Of a DNA stretch of 64,000 nt, positions 7,887 through 16,161 are shown in pieces. Made by a program: the position numbers and the translations under genes. The notes beneath the pieces were generated by a model. It saw only the letters and a program-made list of their open reading frames with translations. It had not been told where the DNA came from and did no database searches. Within the stretch, counting starts at the first letter, position 1; the number at the start of each line of letters is the position of its first letter. This stretch comes from Natronobacterium gregoryi SP2 (lineage in GTDB: Archaea > Halobacteriota > Halobacteria > Halobacteriales > Natrialbaceae): positions 744,001 to 808,000 of the forward strand of contig NC_019792.1 in NCBI RefSeq assembly GCF_000230715.2, given 5' to 3'.

Positions 7887-8830
7887 CAGTACTGCCACCT
7901 CCGCTGTAGGTGGCGGCGGACGACCATCGCGGTGAAGTTGAACAGCCAGACGACGATCACCAGCAGCAGGCCGACGAAGATCAGTGCCGATTGAGTCAGT
8001 GGCAGGCTCATCAGTTCGCCGAAGTCGTTGACGATCAGCGTCGGCAGCGTCTGGCCTGTCGCAAAGAGCGAGTCGGGAATCTGGGTTTGCCCGCCGATCA
8101 ACATTGCGGGAACGATCGTCGCGCCGAAGACCCGCCCGAAGCCGAGCAAAATTGCCGAGAAAATACCCGGTCCCGCAGCACGAAGCAGGACCGACCGGAT
8201 CGTCTCCCACTTCGTCGCGCCGACGCCCAGCGAGGACTCCCGGAGTTCATCCGGCAGCGCCTCGAGTGATTCGACCGACAGCGAGATCATGAAGGGAGTG
8301 ACGACGATCGCCATCACCAGACTGACCGTGAAGATTCCCAGGCCGGTCGCGCTCGAGCCCACGGCGGGTGCGAGGTAGTCGCCGACGAACGGGACGACGA
8401 CGATCAGGGCGACGAGTCCGAAGATGACGCTGGGGATCGCCGCGAGGACGTCGATGAACGACGAGACGACTGTCTTCGCGCGGCCGTCGGCGTACTCGGC
8501 GACGTAGATCGCCGCGAGAAGTGCGATCGGCGTTCCCATCGCCATCGAGAGGACGGTGACGTAGATCGTCCCGACGATCGCAGGCAGGAACCCGAACTCG
8601 TTCTGTGCGGGGTCCCAGTTCGAGGCGGTCAACACCTGGACGACCGAGTACTGCTCGAGCAGCGGCAGCGACTGGTACAGCAGCGTCAGGACGATCAACG
8701 CGAACAGCACGATGGCGAAGTAGCCTGCGCCCGCGAACCAGTAGCTGCTCAGGCGCTCGGCGAGCAGGCGGCGACCGAGCCGGCTCCGCCATCCCTGATC
8801 GTCAGCCGCCGATTCCGTCGAACCCGACAT
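7886..8830 (-). CDS. pstC: Phosphate ABC transporter permease PstC
   Basis: A 314-residue membrane permease. After a short cytoplasmic N-terminus come about six hydrophobic helices (the first is YFAIVLFALIVLTLLY). The loop RESSLGVGATKWETIRSVLL matches the PstC coupling helix that contacts PstB. The motif IPSVIFGLVAL is typical of PstC. Start codon ATG; the gene begins 5 bp after pstS ends, in the order pstS-pstC-pstA-pstB. Confidence 0.92.
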   Translation of the reverse strand: MSGSTESAADDQGWRSRLGRRLLAERLSSYWFAGAGYFAIVLFALIVLTLLYQSLPLLEQYSVVQVLTASNWDPAQNEFGFLPAIVGTIYVTVLSMAMGTPIALLAAIYVAEYADGRAKTVVSSFIDVLAAIPSVIFGLVALIVVVPFVGDYLAPAVGSSATGLGIFTVSLVMAIVVTPFMISLSVESLEALPDELRESSLGVGATKWETIRSVLLRAAGPGIFSAILLGFGRVFGATIVPAMLIGGQTQIPDSLFATGQTLPTLIVNDFGELMSLPLTQSALIFVGLLLVIVVWLFNFTAMVVRRHLQRRWQY

Positions 8831-8835
8831 TCAGG

Positions 8836-9813
8836 TCACGGCCCCTCGGCCAGCCTCTCCTGTGCCTCTTCGAGACGGTCCTCCTCGAGCGGCACGTAGC
8901 CATACTCCCTGACGTACTGCTGGCCCTCCGTGAGCACCCACTCGACGAAATCGTAGGCCTCGCCCTCGAAGCCGCCGTTCGACGCGAGGAACATCTCGCG
9001 TGCGGGCGGGAACGGGTAGTTGCCAGCCTCGACTGCCGCGAGGAACTCGTCGCGGGTCTCGTAGAAGTCTTCCGCCTCGGAGAGCCCTTCGCCGTCCCGA
9101 TCCAGCGGCACCGGACGGACGTCGCCCTCGAGTTCGCCGCTCTCGAGATCGTAGACGTAGTTGATGTTGTTCAGCGAGATGGCGTTCTCGCTGCTCGCGA
9201 CGGCTTCGGCGACCGGCTGGTCGCCGTTGTGGTTGGCATCGGAGAACCCCTCGAGTTCGTTTTCGGTGTAGGCGCTGCCCTCGCCCGCGAGGAAGTCACC
9301 CCACTGCTTGTAGGCTGCTGAGGTGTCAGAGCGACCATAGACGGTGATCTCTTCGTCGACGTCGGCGTCGACGAGGTCGCCCCAGTTCGTAACCTCCCGA
9401 GTGAAGACGGCCTCGAGTTCCTCACGGGTCAGGCCGTCTTCCTGAAGTTGCTCGAGGACGGGGTTGTCGACGCTGACCGTACCGACGACGGTGTCGACGA
9501 GCATCGGGACGGCGAACAGCCCTTGGTCGATCTCTTCGGGTTCGGGTTCTCGGCCCATCATCGCGATGTCGACCTGGCCGTTGAACAGGTCGGAGACGCC
9601 GGCACCGGTGCCGCCACCGGAGATGTCGAACGAGGTGTCGGTGTGTTCCCCGTAGATATCCTCCCACACCTCGACCATCGGCCGTGGCCCGACGCCACCA
9701 GAGATTCGAACGGCGTCGCCGCTACCGAAGACACCGGTACAGCCCGCAAGAGAGAGAGCAGATCCAACACCTGCAAGCTCCAGTACAGATCGGCGCGAGT
9801 AGTTCCGTGTCAT
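8836..9813 (-). CDS. pstS: Phosphate-binding lipoprotein PstS
   Basis: A 325-residue periplasmic-type binding protein that captures phosphate for PstCAB. The N-terminus MTRNYSRRSVLELAGVGSAL carries a Tat signal and SLAGC lipobox, so it is exported folded and lipid-anchored. Phosphate-binding signatures are ISGGGTGAGVSDLFNGQVDI (the SxGSGxG-like loop), the hinge region RSDTSAAYKQWGDF and NAISLNNINYVYDLESGE. It is the first gene of the operon and is preceded by an unusually clear GGAGGA Shine-Dalgarno site. Confidence 0.92.
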   Translation of the reverse strand: MTRNYSRRSVLELAGVGSALSLAGCTGVFGSGDAVRISGGVGPRPMVEVWEDIYGEHTDTSFDISGGGTGAGVSDLFNGQVDIAMMGREPEPEEIDQGLFAVPMLVDTVVGTVSVDNPVLEQLQEDGLTREELEAVFTREVTNWGDLVDADVDEEITVYGRSDTSAAYKQWGDFLAGEGSAYTENELEGFSDANHNGDQPVAEAVASSENAISLNNINYVYDLESGELEGDVRPVPLDRDGEGLSEAEDFYETRDEFLAAVEAGNYPFPPAREMFLASNGGFEGEAYDFVEWVLTEGQQYVREYGYVPLEEDRLEEAQERLAEGP

Positions 9814-10179
9814 GAACTACTCCTCCGTAGTAGACCCGGCCTTGTATCCCCTCGTTAGCCTGCAATCCTTTGGCTTTCACCCAGATGTGGGCAATCGTTG
9901 CCGCAAGAAGCGCGAGAGCGACGAGCGACGAAAGCGAACGGGCGCTTGAGAACTCCGTGTCCGTGCCACAGAGAACCGATCGACAGAGCGTCCTGGCGAC
10001 AGACAGCGAATACCGGCCGCTGCGACGGCCAGCGGGCTAGCAGAGACAAAACCGACTACTGGTACGGGAGGTATCTTCCGGACAAACCGATACACACACC
10101 GATCGCACTCGAGACGCGATCAGGTGTGTGCTGACTGTTGTCCAGTAGTCGTCTCTGTTCCGCACTCGTCGACGCGCGG
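9814..10179. other. Intergenic region, 366 bp, upstream of pstS
   Basis: It holds the promoter and 5' leader of the pst operon and the end of the yeiH-like gene. Short frames in it lack recognisable domains. No PHO-type operator could be defined by eye. The end near yeiH (10105-10145) has a short inverted repeat around TGTGTGTATCGG/ACACACC-like sequence that might be a terminator. Confidence 0.4.
9820..9826 (-). promoter_or_regulatory. Shine-Dalgarno site of pstS
   Basis: The minus-strand sequence CGGAGGAGTAGTTC precedes the ATG at 9813, giving a strong GGAGGA ribosome-binding site about 8 bases upstream. Many genes in this window are leaderless or lack such a site, so it supports the start and suggests a leadered mRNA. 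Confidence 0.7.
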
Positions 10180-11163
10180 TCAGAACAACACGGTAAGCAC
10201 CGCGAGCGACAGCGTGCTGGCGACGATCAGCGCCGCCAACACGACGACTGCGGGCGTGAGACCAGTACTTCGAAGCTGTCCGATCCGGATCTCCGTACCG
10301 AGCCCGACGAACGCGAGCAAGAACAGCCACCTGTAAGCGTTCTCGAGCGACGCCTGCTGGCCTGCCGAGAAGATGCCGAGACTCGAGAGAAAGACTAGCG
10401 CGAGAAAGCCGAGGACGAACTTCGGAAACTCGTCCCAGAGGGTTCGGACGGAGGGACGGCCACCACTCGATCCGCGGGCGTAATAACTCGCGTAGGCGAG
10501 GACGACGACCCCGATCAGGGCGTTCCGAGCGAGTTTCGTCATCGTCGCCCACTGGCCGGCCGCCTCCGAGTGGGCGAAGCCGACCGCGACGACGGGGCCA
10601 GTCGAGAACATGCTGACGCCCGCCCAGACGCCAAAGACGGTACTCGAGAGCGCGAGCAAGTCGCCGACGATCGGATAGACGACGAGGGTGACGGCGTCGA
10701 ACAACAGGACGGTCGCAGCAGCGTAGGCGATCTGGTCCTCTCGGGCCCGGATCGCGCCGGCAACGGCGACGACGGCCGAGACACCACAGATGCTGGCACC
10801 TGCTGCGAGCAGCGATCCGAGCTGGTCCCCGAGTCCGGCGACGTTCCGGGAAAGCACCTCGACGAACAAGAGCGTACTCGCGGTGACGCCGAGGACCAGC
10901 AGGAGGACGATACCACCGACCTCGAGGACCGCATCGAGCGTCAGCGATGCCCCCATAAGAACGATACCAGCACCCAACCAGAGCTTGTGAGTGGCGATAC
11001 CGGGCGCGAGGCGTTCTGGAACGCCGACGGCGTTTGCCAACACGACTCCGAGTGCGATAGCGGCCAGCAGGTGGTTGACACCCACAGCGAGGCCGACGGC
11101 TCGAGCGAGGAGAGCGCCGAGACAGAGGGCGAAGACGCCCGGAAGAAGCCGACGTACCGACAT
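10180..11163 (-). CDS. YeiH/UPF0324-family putative sulfate exporter
   Basis: A 327-residue integral membrane protein with about ten hydrophobic helices. Hallmarks of the family are the N-terminal GVVLANAVGVPERLAPGIAT, KLWLGAGIVLMGASL, the central GAGASICGVSAVVAVAG-like segment (here LLAAGASICGVSAVVAVAGA), and VSMFSTGPVVAVGFAHSEAAG. Members are annotated as putative sulfate exporters or SbtA-like carriers; the substrate is not established by sequence. It lies 4 bp downstream of a 46-residue membrane protein gene on the same strand, so the two are probably one unit. Confidence 0.85.
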   Translation of the reverse strand: MSVRRLLPGVFALCLGALLARAVGLAVGVNHLLAAIALGVVLANAVGVPERLAPGIATHKLWLGAGIVLMGASLTLDAVLEVGGIVLLLVLGVTASTLLFVEVLSRNVAGLGDQLGSLLAAGASICGVSAVVAVAGAIRAREDQIAYAAATVLLFDAVTLVVYPIVGDLLALSSTVFGVWAGVSMFSTGPVVAVGFAHSEAAGQWATMTKLARNALIGVVVLAYASYYARGSSGGRPSVRTLWDEFPKFVLGFLALVFLSSLGIFSAGQQASLENAYRWLFLLAFVGLGTEIRIGQLRSTGLTPAVVVLAALIVASTLSLAVLTVLF

Positions 11164-11167
11164 CTCG

Positions 11168-11308
11168 TCACCAGGGGATCTGGATCTCGAGTGCGACGGT
11201 CGTTCCGACGACGATCACCGCGACGGCGACGCTTTGCCAGTCGCGCTCGAGAGCCTGCCAGCGGGAATAGAGTGTTGCGACGCCTGCCCGTAATCGTTCG
11301 GTCGCCAT
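11168..11308 (-). CDS. 46-residue single-span membrane protein
   Basis: A short frame reading MATERLRAGVATLYSRWQAL then a helix around SVAVAVIVVGTTVALEI and ending QIPW. Codon use is haloarchaeal (third positions mostly G or C). The predicted topology is a charged N-terminal amphipathic part and one membrane helix. It ends 4 bp before the start of the YeiH-family exporter, suggesting a small accessory subunit or a translational lead gene. No family is known to me. Confidence 0.6.
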   Translation of the reverse strand: MATERLRAGVATLYSRWQALERDWQSVAVAVIVVGTTVALEIQIPW

Positions 11309-11494
11309 TCGTTCGGAGCGTTCGGTGTGGCGCACTTACGGCTGTCGATGTCCGCCAGTGCGTCGGGAGTGCCGGACAGTATTGTCACTGTCCGTGACGA
11401 GCGCCGGGCGGTCTCCAAGGCCAGCCATACACCTCGAGTGAGTGCGCGACCCTCGCTCGATCGGGTGTGCAGCGACTGTCGGTAGCGCCTACAG

Positions 11495-13180
11495 TCAGCG
11501 GTCGACGCTCCCCAGGACGATATCGAGGCTCCCCAGCGATGCGATCAGGTCGGGGACGTACTCGCCTTCGGCCATCTCGGGCAGCGCCGAGAGGTTGTGG
11601 AAACACGGGCTACGGATCTTGAACCGGGCCGGCGAGTTAGTGCCGTCCGAGCGAAGGTAGATCCCGAGTTCGCCCTTCGCGGACTCGACTGCGCGATACG
11701 TCTCCGTGTCGGCGTCCGGCTTCAGCGTCCGCGGGACGTTGCTCTGGACCGTGCGTTCGTCTTCCGGCCAGTCCTCGAGCAAGTCGAGACACTGTTGGAC
11801 GATTTTGGCCGACTCCTCGACCTCCTGCATGCGACAGAGGACGCGAGCGTGGTTGTCACAGCCGTTACGGGTGACGACGTCCCACTCTACGTTCTCGTAG
11901 TAGCCGTACGGATCGTCCCGCCGGACGTCGTAGTCGATCCCCGATCCACGGGCGACTGGTCCCGTAACGCCGTAGTCTTTGGCCACTTCCGGCTCGAGGA
12001 CGCCCGTGTTGACGGTTCGAAGCTGGAAGATTTCGTTGGTGACGATGAGGTCGTGGTACTCGTCGAGTTTCGCCGGCAGTTCGTCGAGGAAGTCTCGGGT
12101 CTTCTCGAGAAACTCCTCGCGGGGTTCGGGCAGGTCCCAGCAGACGCCGCCGAGCCGAAAGTAGTAGAACATCATCCGCTGCCCTGTCAGGTCCTCTAAG
12201 ATGTCCTGGACGACCTCTCGATCCCTGAAGGCGTACTGGAAGATGGCGGTGAACTCGCCGTAGACGTCGAGCGCGAAGGTACCGAGCGCGAGGAAGTGGC
12301 CGAGCATGCGACCCAGTTCCGTCGCCATCGTCCGCAGGACCTGGGCGTACTCGGGGACTTCGATGTCGGCGACGTCCTCGATCACGCGGGCGACCGCCCA
12401 CTCGTTGGGCAGGTTCGCCGTGTAGTCCCACCGGTTCGAGTAGGGAATGATCTGGTGGCGGTAGGTCCCCTGCTGGCACATCTGTTCCTCGCAGCGATGG
12501 AGGTAACCGACGTCAGGATCGACGTCGGCGACGGTCTCGCCGTCGAGGATCGTCCTGAGGTGGAGTACACCGTGAGTCGCTGGGTGGTGAGGGCCGATGT
12601 TGAGCAACATCGTCTCCGACTCCCCGACTCTCCGACTCTCCGCGAGCGGATTCGCGTGTTCGGCATACCGGATTACCTGTGGCTTGTTCTGATCGTAGTC
12701 CAGCGAGAGCGGGTGGCCCTGCCACGACTCTGGCAACAGAATCCGCCGCAGGTCAGGATGTCCCTCGTACTCGATGCCGACGAGATCGTAGGCTTCCCGT
12801 TCGTGCCAGTCTGCGGTCCGGAAGACGGGTTCGGCGCTCTGGCAGACCGGGTCGTCCCGTGGCAGTTGGACGACCAGCGACACCTCGTGGGTGCGCCGGT
12901 CGTACTTCGTCAGGTGGAGGATCGACTCGAAACGATCCTCGTACTCCTGGGACGTGATACACGAGAGATGATCGAACCCTGCCTCCTCGCGCAGCACCCG
13001 CAGGACCTCCTGAACGTCGGTCGGCCGGATAACGAACGCGGGTGCGTTCTCGTGGTCGTCCCGTCCGAGAACGTACTCCGACAACAACTCCTCGAGTGTG
13101 GCCTCGTCTACGCTCTCTTTCCGGAGGTGATCGTACTCGGGATCGATACTCGGTCGCTCGCGCTGTGGTGTCTCGCTCAT
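11495..13180 (-). CDS. NADH-quinone oxidoreductase subunit CD (NuoCD), orphan copy
   Basis: A 561-residue fusion of NuoC (about residues 1-170; motif DWHEREAYDLVGIEYEGHPD, then RRILLPESWQGHPLSLDY) and NuoD (from about 190; GPHHPATHGVLH with the quinone-site His, and the Tyr in NRWDY). Start chosen at MSETPQRERPSIDPEYDHLR; an upstream in-frame start adds an unlike basic stretch. NuoCD forms the quinone-facing side of the complex I peripheral arm. No other nuo gene is nearby, although haloarchaea usually keep the nuo genes in one cluster, so this is probably a second copy or a relocated one. The first half of NuoD has non-standard residues (HRCEEQMCQQGTYRHQIIPY). Confidence 0.88.
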   Translation of the reverse strand: MSETPQRERPSIDPEYDHLRKESVDEATLEELLSEYVLGRDDHENAPAFVIRPTDVQEVLRVLREEAGFDHLSCITSQEYEDRFESILHLTKYDRRTHEVSLVVQLPRDDPVCQSAEPVFRTADWHEREAYDLVGIEYEGHPDLRRILLPESWQGHPLSLDYDQNKPQVIRYAEHANPLAESRRVGESETMLLNIGPHHPATHGVLHLRTILDGETVADVDPDVGYLHRCEEQMCQQGTYRHQIIPYSNRWDYTANLPNEWAVARVIEDVADIEVPEYAQVLRTMATELGRMLGHFLALGTFALDVYGEFTAIFQYAFRDREVVQDILEDLTGQRMMFYYFRLGGVCWDLPEPREEFLEKTRDFLDELPAKLDEYHDLIVTNEIFQLRTVNTGVLEPEVAKDYGVTGPVARGSGIDYDVRRDDPYGYYENVEWDVVTRNGCDNHARVLCRMQEVEESAKIVQQCLDLLEDWPEDERTVQSNVPRTLKPDADTETYRAVESAKGELGIYLRSDGTNSPARFKIRSPCFHNLSALPEMAEGEYVPDLIASLGSLDIVLGSVDR

Positions 13181-13441
13181 GCCGATCCCCGCCGCGCCGG
13201 TGGCCGACGCGGGTCGTCTCACCTACAACTGACGCGGAAATGAGGGTTTTCCACGCACGAGGAGACTGTCACCGAAAGCGACGCCCAGCCACCGCCCACA
13301 GTGTTACGATGGCGGCCACGCTCAGCGGTTGGATCGCACTCGAGTCGGCCGGGCTCACGACCGTGAGCCCACCGGAGCGGTGGGTAGTTCGAGTCAGTCG
13401 AGGTCGGGTCGACTCGGGGCGCGATATCGCCCGCCTCCGTA

Positions 13442-14170
13442 CTACTCGTCGGTTTCGGCGTCGTCTTCGTCGTCCTCGCCGGGTTCGACTTTCATGTGCG
13501 CGGCGTCTTCCGCCGGCGTCTCGTCCGGCTCGATCGAGTCTGTCTGTGACGGCTGTGCCTGTTCCGGATCAGGGCCAACCGCTTCGGAAGCTTCGTCGGC
13601 CATCGCTGCGTCCGAGAGATCGATATCCGTGCCTTCGTTGGTCCCCTGTCGCGGATCGTCCGTCTCGGTGGTGTCGGGTTTCGACCGGTGGTCCCCGACG
13701 TCTTCCTCATCGCCGAACTCGGTCCCGGTGTCGGCAGCCTCCCCGCTCGAGACGTCGGTTCCCGTCCCGGCCGTGTCCCCATGCTCCTCGCGCCCTCGAA
13801 CAGCGTGTGCTCGATCGGAGATCGCTCTACCGTCGGCACTACCCTCTACGTCTTCGGTGTTGGGTTCGAACGTGGCCGGCCGCTCGATCGACTCTCGCTC
13901 CCTGGTTCGCCGCTCGAGGCCGTAGGCCAGCAATCCTCCGCCGGCGACGGCTTTCGGTATCGCTCGAAGCTGGCGGTCTAGAAGCGATTGGACCGCGGAG
14001 ACAAGCAGGAAGACGCCACCGACGATGGCGACTGTCCCCCGCGAGACGCTATCGGTCACCGTAGAGGCAGCCAAGATCGGGTCCTGGGACTCGAGGGCGT
14101 CGTTCGGTGGCAGTCGATCGAACGAGTCGTCCGTCGACGGATCGTGATCGTGGTCGTGATCGTCCATCAT
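13442..14170 (-). CDS. Acidic membrane protein of unknown function
   Basis: A 242-residue protein. The His/Asp-rich start MMDDHDHDHDPSTDD could bind metal. Two hydrophobic segments follow (GTVAIVGGVFLLVSAVQSLL and a shorter AIPKAVAGGGLLAYGL), then a long, disordered, very acidic tail (about 100-242) with no secondary-structure pattern. I do not recognise the family; similar two-helix proteins with acidic tails are frequent haloarchaeal orphans. The two adjacent methionines make either a possible start. Confidence 0.6.
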   Translation of the reverse strand: MMDDHDHDHDPSTDDSFDRLPPNDALESQDPILAASTVTDSVSRGTVAIVGGVFLLVSAVQSLLDRQLRAIPKAVAGGGLLAYGLERRTRERESIERPATFEPNTEDVEGSADGRAISDRAHAVRGREEHGDTAGTGTDVSSGEAADTGTEFGDEEDVGDHRSKPDTTETDDPRQGTNEGTDIDLSDAAMADEASEAVGPDPEQAQPSQTDSIEPDETPAEDAAHMKVEPGEDDEDDAETDE

Positions 14171-14255
14171 TGGAACTCTCCACGCACGATGCGCTTCCCG
14201 GCTCTACAGGAGCCGGACGGTTGAATCTTCGACCGGCAGGTGAAAGAAACAAGAC

Positions 14256-14317
14256 TGCCGGTGGCGGCCCAGCCCTGCACTGCTGGGTCGAAGCTGGCCG
14301 CGTGGCTGGGTCGACTC
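14256..14317 (-). repeat. Decayed hairpin module B
   Basis: GGCGGCCCAGCCCTGCACTG followed by CTGGGTCGAAGCTGGC aligns with the inverted module B at 39891, with several changes and no CTAG left. It directly abuts a copy of the TGATACGG palindrome, as another module B does at 44037-44145. Confidence 0.55.
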
Positions 14318-14395
14318 GTACGGTTTACTGTAGTCACTTACCGCCGATCACCAGAACGGGGTCGGCGATCGGCGGTAGTTACAGCAATTCGTATC
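14318..14395. repeat. TGATACGG-type palindromic repeat, copy 2
   Basis: The left arm GTACGGTTTACTGTAGT mirrors the right arm AGTTACAGCAATTCGTATCA. The centre carries CCGCCGATC/GATCGGCGG, a perfect inner hairpin unrelated to the centre of other copies. Confidence 0.8.
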
Positions 14396-14427
14396 AGGAC
14401 AGGAAAGTAATACTGACAGTTCTCGCG

Positions 14428-15225
14428 TCAGGCCTCGATTGCGAGTCCGGCTTCCGTCAATGCCTCGTCGACCGAGCGGTCGTCGTGGACGACGTTGGAA
14501 ACCGCCGTCGCGATCGCTTCGGGATCGTCGTGCTGGAAGATCGACCGCCCCATCGAGACGCCCGCACCGCCGGCGTCCATCGCGCCCCGTACCATCTCGA
14601 TCGTCTCGCGGTCAGTTCCTTTCGACCCACCGGCGATGACGACCGGCAGGCGGGTCGACGCGACGACGTGCTGAAAGGTCTCGGCATCGCCACTGTAACC
14701 GGTTTTGACGAGATCCGCGCCGAGTTCCTCCGCGAGTCGAACCGCGTGGCCCAGCGCCTCGGGGTCCGTGGAGTCGACGCCGGGGCCGCGTGCGTAGGCC
14801 ATTGCGAGGACGGGAATGCCGAACCGTTCCGCGGTTTCGGTTACCCCTGCGAGCTGGCCGATCTGATCGGGTTCGTGGTCCGAGCCGACGTTGATGTGAA
14901 ACGAGACGGCGTCGGCACCGGCGCGGATCGCTTCCTCGACGGTCCCGGTAAGCCGTTTGTCCTGTTCGTCGGGACCGATCGTCGTCGAGCCGTTGAGGTG
15001 GGCGATGTATCCCTTCCCGTTCTTGTTCTCGTGGACCCGGGGCGCGATCCCTTTCTGCGTGAGGACGGCGTCTGCGCCGCCGCGAGTAACGCCGTCGATG
15101 GTCGATTCGATCTCTTTCAGCCCCTGAACAGCACCCAGCGTGATGCCGTGGTCCATCGGAACGATTACGTACGATCCGTCTGTGCCGATCCGCTCGAGTC
15201 GTGCGTCGATGCCAGTGGTAGTCAT
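14428..15225 (-). CDS. 2-amino-3,7-dideoxy-D-threo-hept-6-ulosonate synthase (class I aldolase family)
   Basis: A 265-residue TIM-barrel aldolase. In archaea lacking the DAHP route, this enzyme joins a C3 unit from a fructose-1-phosphate derivative to aspartate semialdehyde, the first step to 3-dehydroquinate and aromatic amino acids. Evidence is IVPMDHGITLGAVQG at the start, the Schiff-base lysine motif ADLVKTGYSGD, VIAGGSKGTDRE and GGAGVSMGRSIFQHDDP (phosphate site). Its position right after trpCBA links it to tryptophan supply. Class I fructose-bisphosphate aldolase is the alternative reading, less likely in this context. Confidence 0.85.
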   Translation of the reverse strand: MTTTGIDARLERIGTDGSYVIVPMDHGITLGAVQGLKEIESTIDGVTRGGADAVLTQKGIAPRVHENKNGKGYIAHLNGSTTIGPDEQDKRLTGTVEEAIRAGADAVSFHINVGSDHEPDQIGQLAGVTETAERFGIPVLAMAYARGPGVDSTDPEALGHAVRLAEELGADLVKTGYSGDAETFQHVVASTRLPVVIAGGSKGTDRETIEMVRGAMDAGGAGVSMGRSIFQHDDPEAIATAVSNVVHDDRSVDEALTEAGLAIEA

Positions 15226-15249
15226 TGCGGGTTTCTAGCAAACTCGTCG

Positions 15250-16161
15250 TTATGGCTGTTCTGGTTCCGGTACGTTTCCGTCGCGGGCGGCGTCCGGGTC
15301 GAACCCTCCACCGCGGAGTACACCCCGCTTGAGTTCGGCTGCCGTGGCCTCGAGTGCGGTGGCCGCGGGGGCGTCGCCCTCTCCGTGCTCGCCGATCAAC
15401 TCGACGAGTGCACTGCCGACGATGACGCCGTCGGCGCCGGCCTCGATTATCTCGGCCGCGTGGTCGCCCTCGCTGACGCCGAAGCCGACCGCTTTGGGCA
15501 CGTCGTACTCCGAGAGTCGGGCGAGACTGTCGTGGGTCGCCGACGAGACGTTCGCCCGCGCACCCGTGGTCCCGAGTCGGGCCTGGACGTACGCGAAGCC
15601 CGACACCTGAGACATGATGCGCTCGAGGCGCTCGCCTTCGGTCGTCGGTGCGACGATGAAGACGAGGTCCAGTCCGTGGTCGTCGCAGGCCTCGCGGAGG
15701 GGGTCGGCCTCCTCCGCGGGGAGGTCGGGGACGATGATCCCCGAGAGGCCGGCGGCTGCGGCGCGCTCGACGAAGGGACGAACGTCTGGCTCGTCTCGCG
15801 GCTTCGCCGCTCGACCGTCCGAGGCGCGTGGCGCCTCGCTCCCCCCATACTGCAGGATCATATTGTAGTACGTCATCACCAACAACGGCGCCTCCGTCTC
15901 GAGGTCGTCGACCAGTTCGAAAAAGCCCGCTGGCGTCGTGCCGGCCTCGAGCGCGCGGTTGATCGCCGCCTGGATCGTCGGCCCCTCGGCGATCGGCTCC
16001 GAGAACGGCAGGCCAAGTTCGATCAGGTCCGAGCCGCCGCGGTCGAGGGCCTCGACGTACGCTTTCGTGTCCTCGAGGGAGGGATCGCCCGCCGTGATGT
16101 AGGTGATCAGCGCGGGGTGGTTCTCGCGGATGGCGGCCTCGACGTCGCTGTCGGACGTCAT
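15250..16161 (-). CDS. trpA: Tryptophan synthase alpha subunit, with an in-frame insertion
   Basis: A 303-residue TIM barrel that splits indole-3-glycerol phosphate and channels indole to TrpB. Catalytic Glu lies in [10 protein letters not shown]; the second acid is Glu in PIAEGPT, where many bacteria have Asp. The phosphate site is [10 protein letters not shown] and [12 protein letters not shown]. About 18 extra residues, [17 protein letters not shown], interrupt loop 3 at about residue 107, between ILQYGG and PDVRPFVE; they are encoded by two hairpins (see findings). It overlaps trpB by 4 bp. Confidence 0.93.
   Translation of the reverse strand: MTSDSDVEAAIRENHPALITYITAGDPSLEDTKAYVEALDRGGSDLIELGLPFSEPIAEGPTIQAAINRALEAGTTPAGFFELVDDLETEAPLLVMTYYNMILQYGGSEAPRASDGRAAKPRDEPDVRPFVERAAAAGLSGIIVPDLPAEEADPLREACDDHGLDLVFIVAPTTEGERLERIMSQVSGFAYVQARLGTTGARANVSSATHDSLARLSEYDVPKAVGFGVSEGDHAAEIIEAGADGVIVGSALVELIGEHGEGDAPAATALEATAAELKRGVLRGGGFDPDAARDGNVPEPEQP

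Noticed and set aside
6202-10179. A phoU gene within the phosphate operon
   Set aside because: None found on either strand between the neighbours; it must lie elsewhere or be absent.
13223-13441. Short minus-strand frame ending SVAAIVTLWAVAGRRFR
   Set aside because: It resembles a membrane tail, but the best start gives only 29 residues and there is no ribosome-binding site or promoter.
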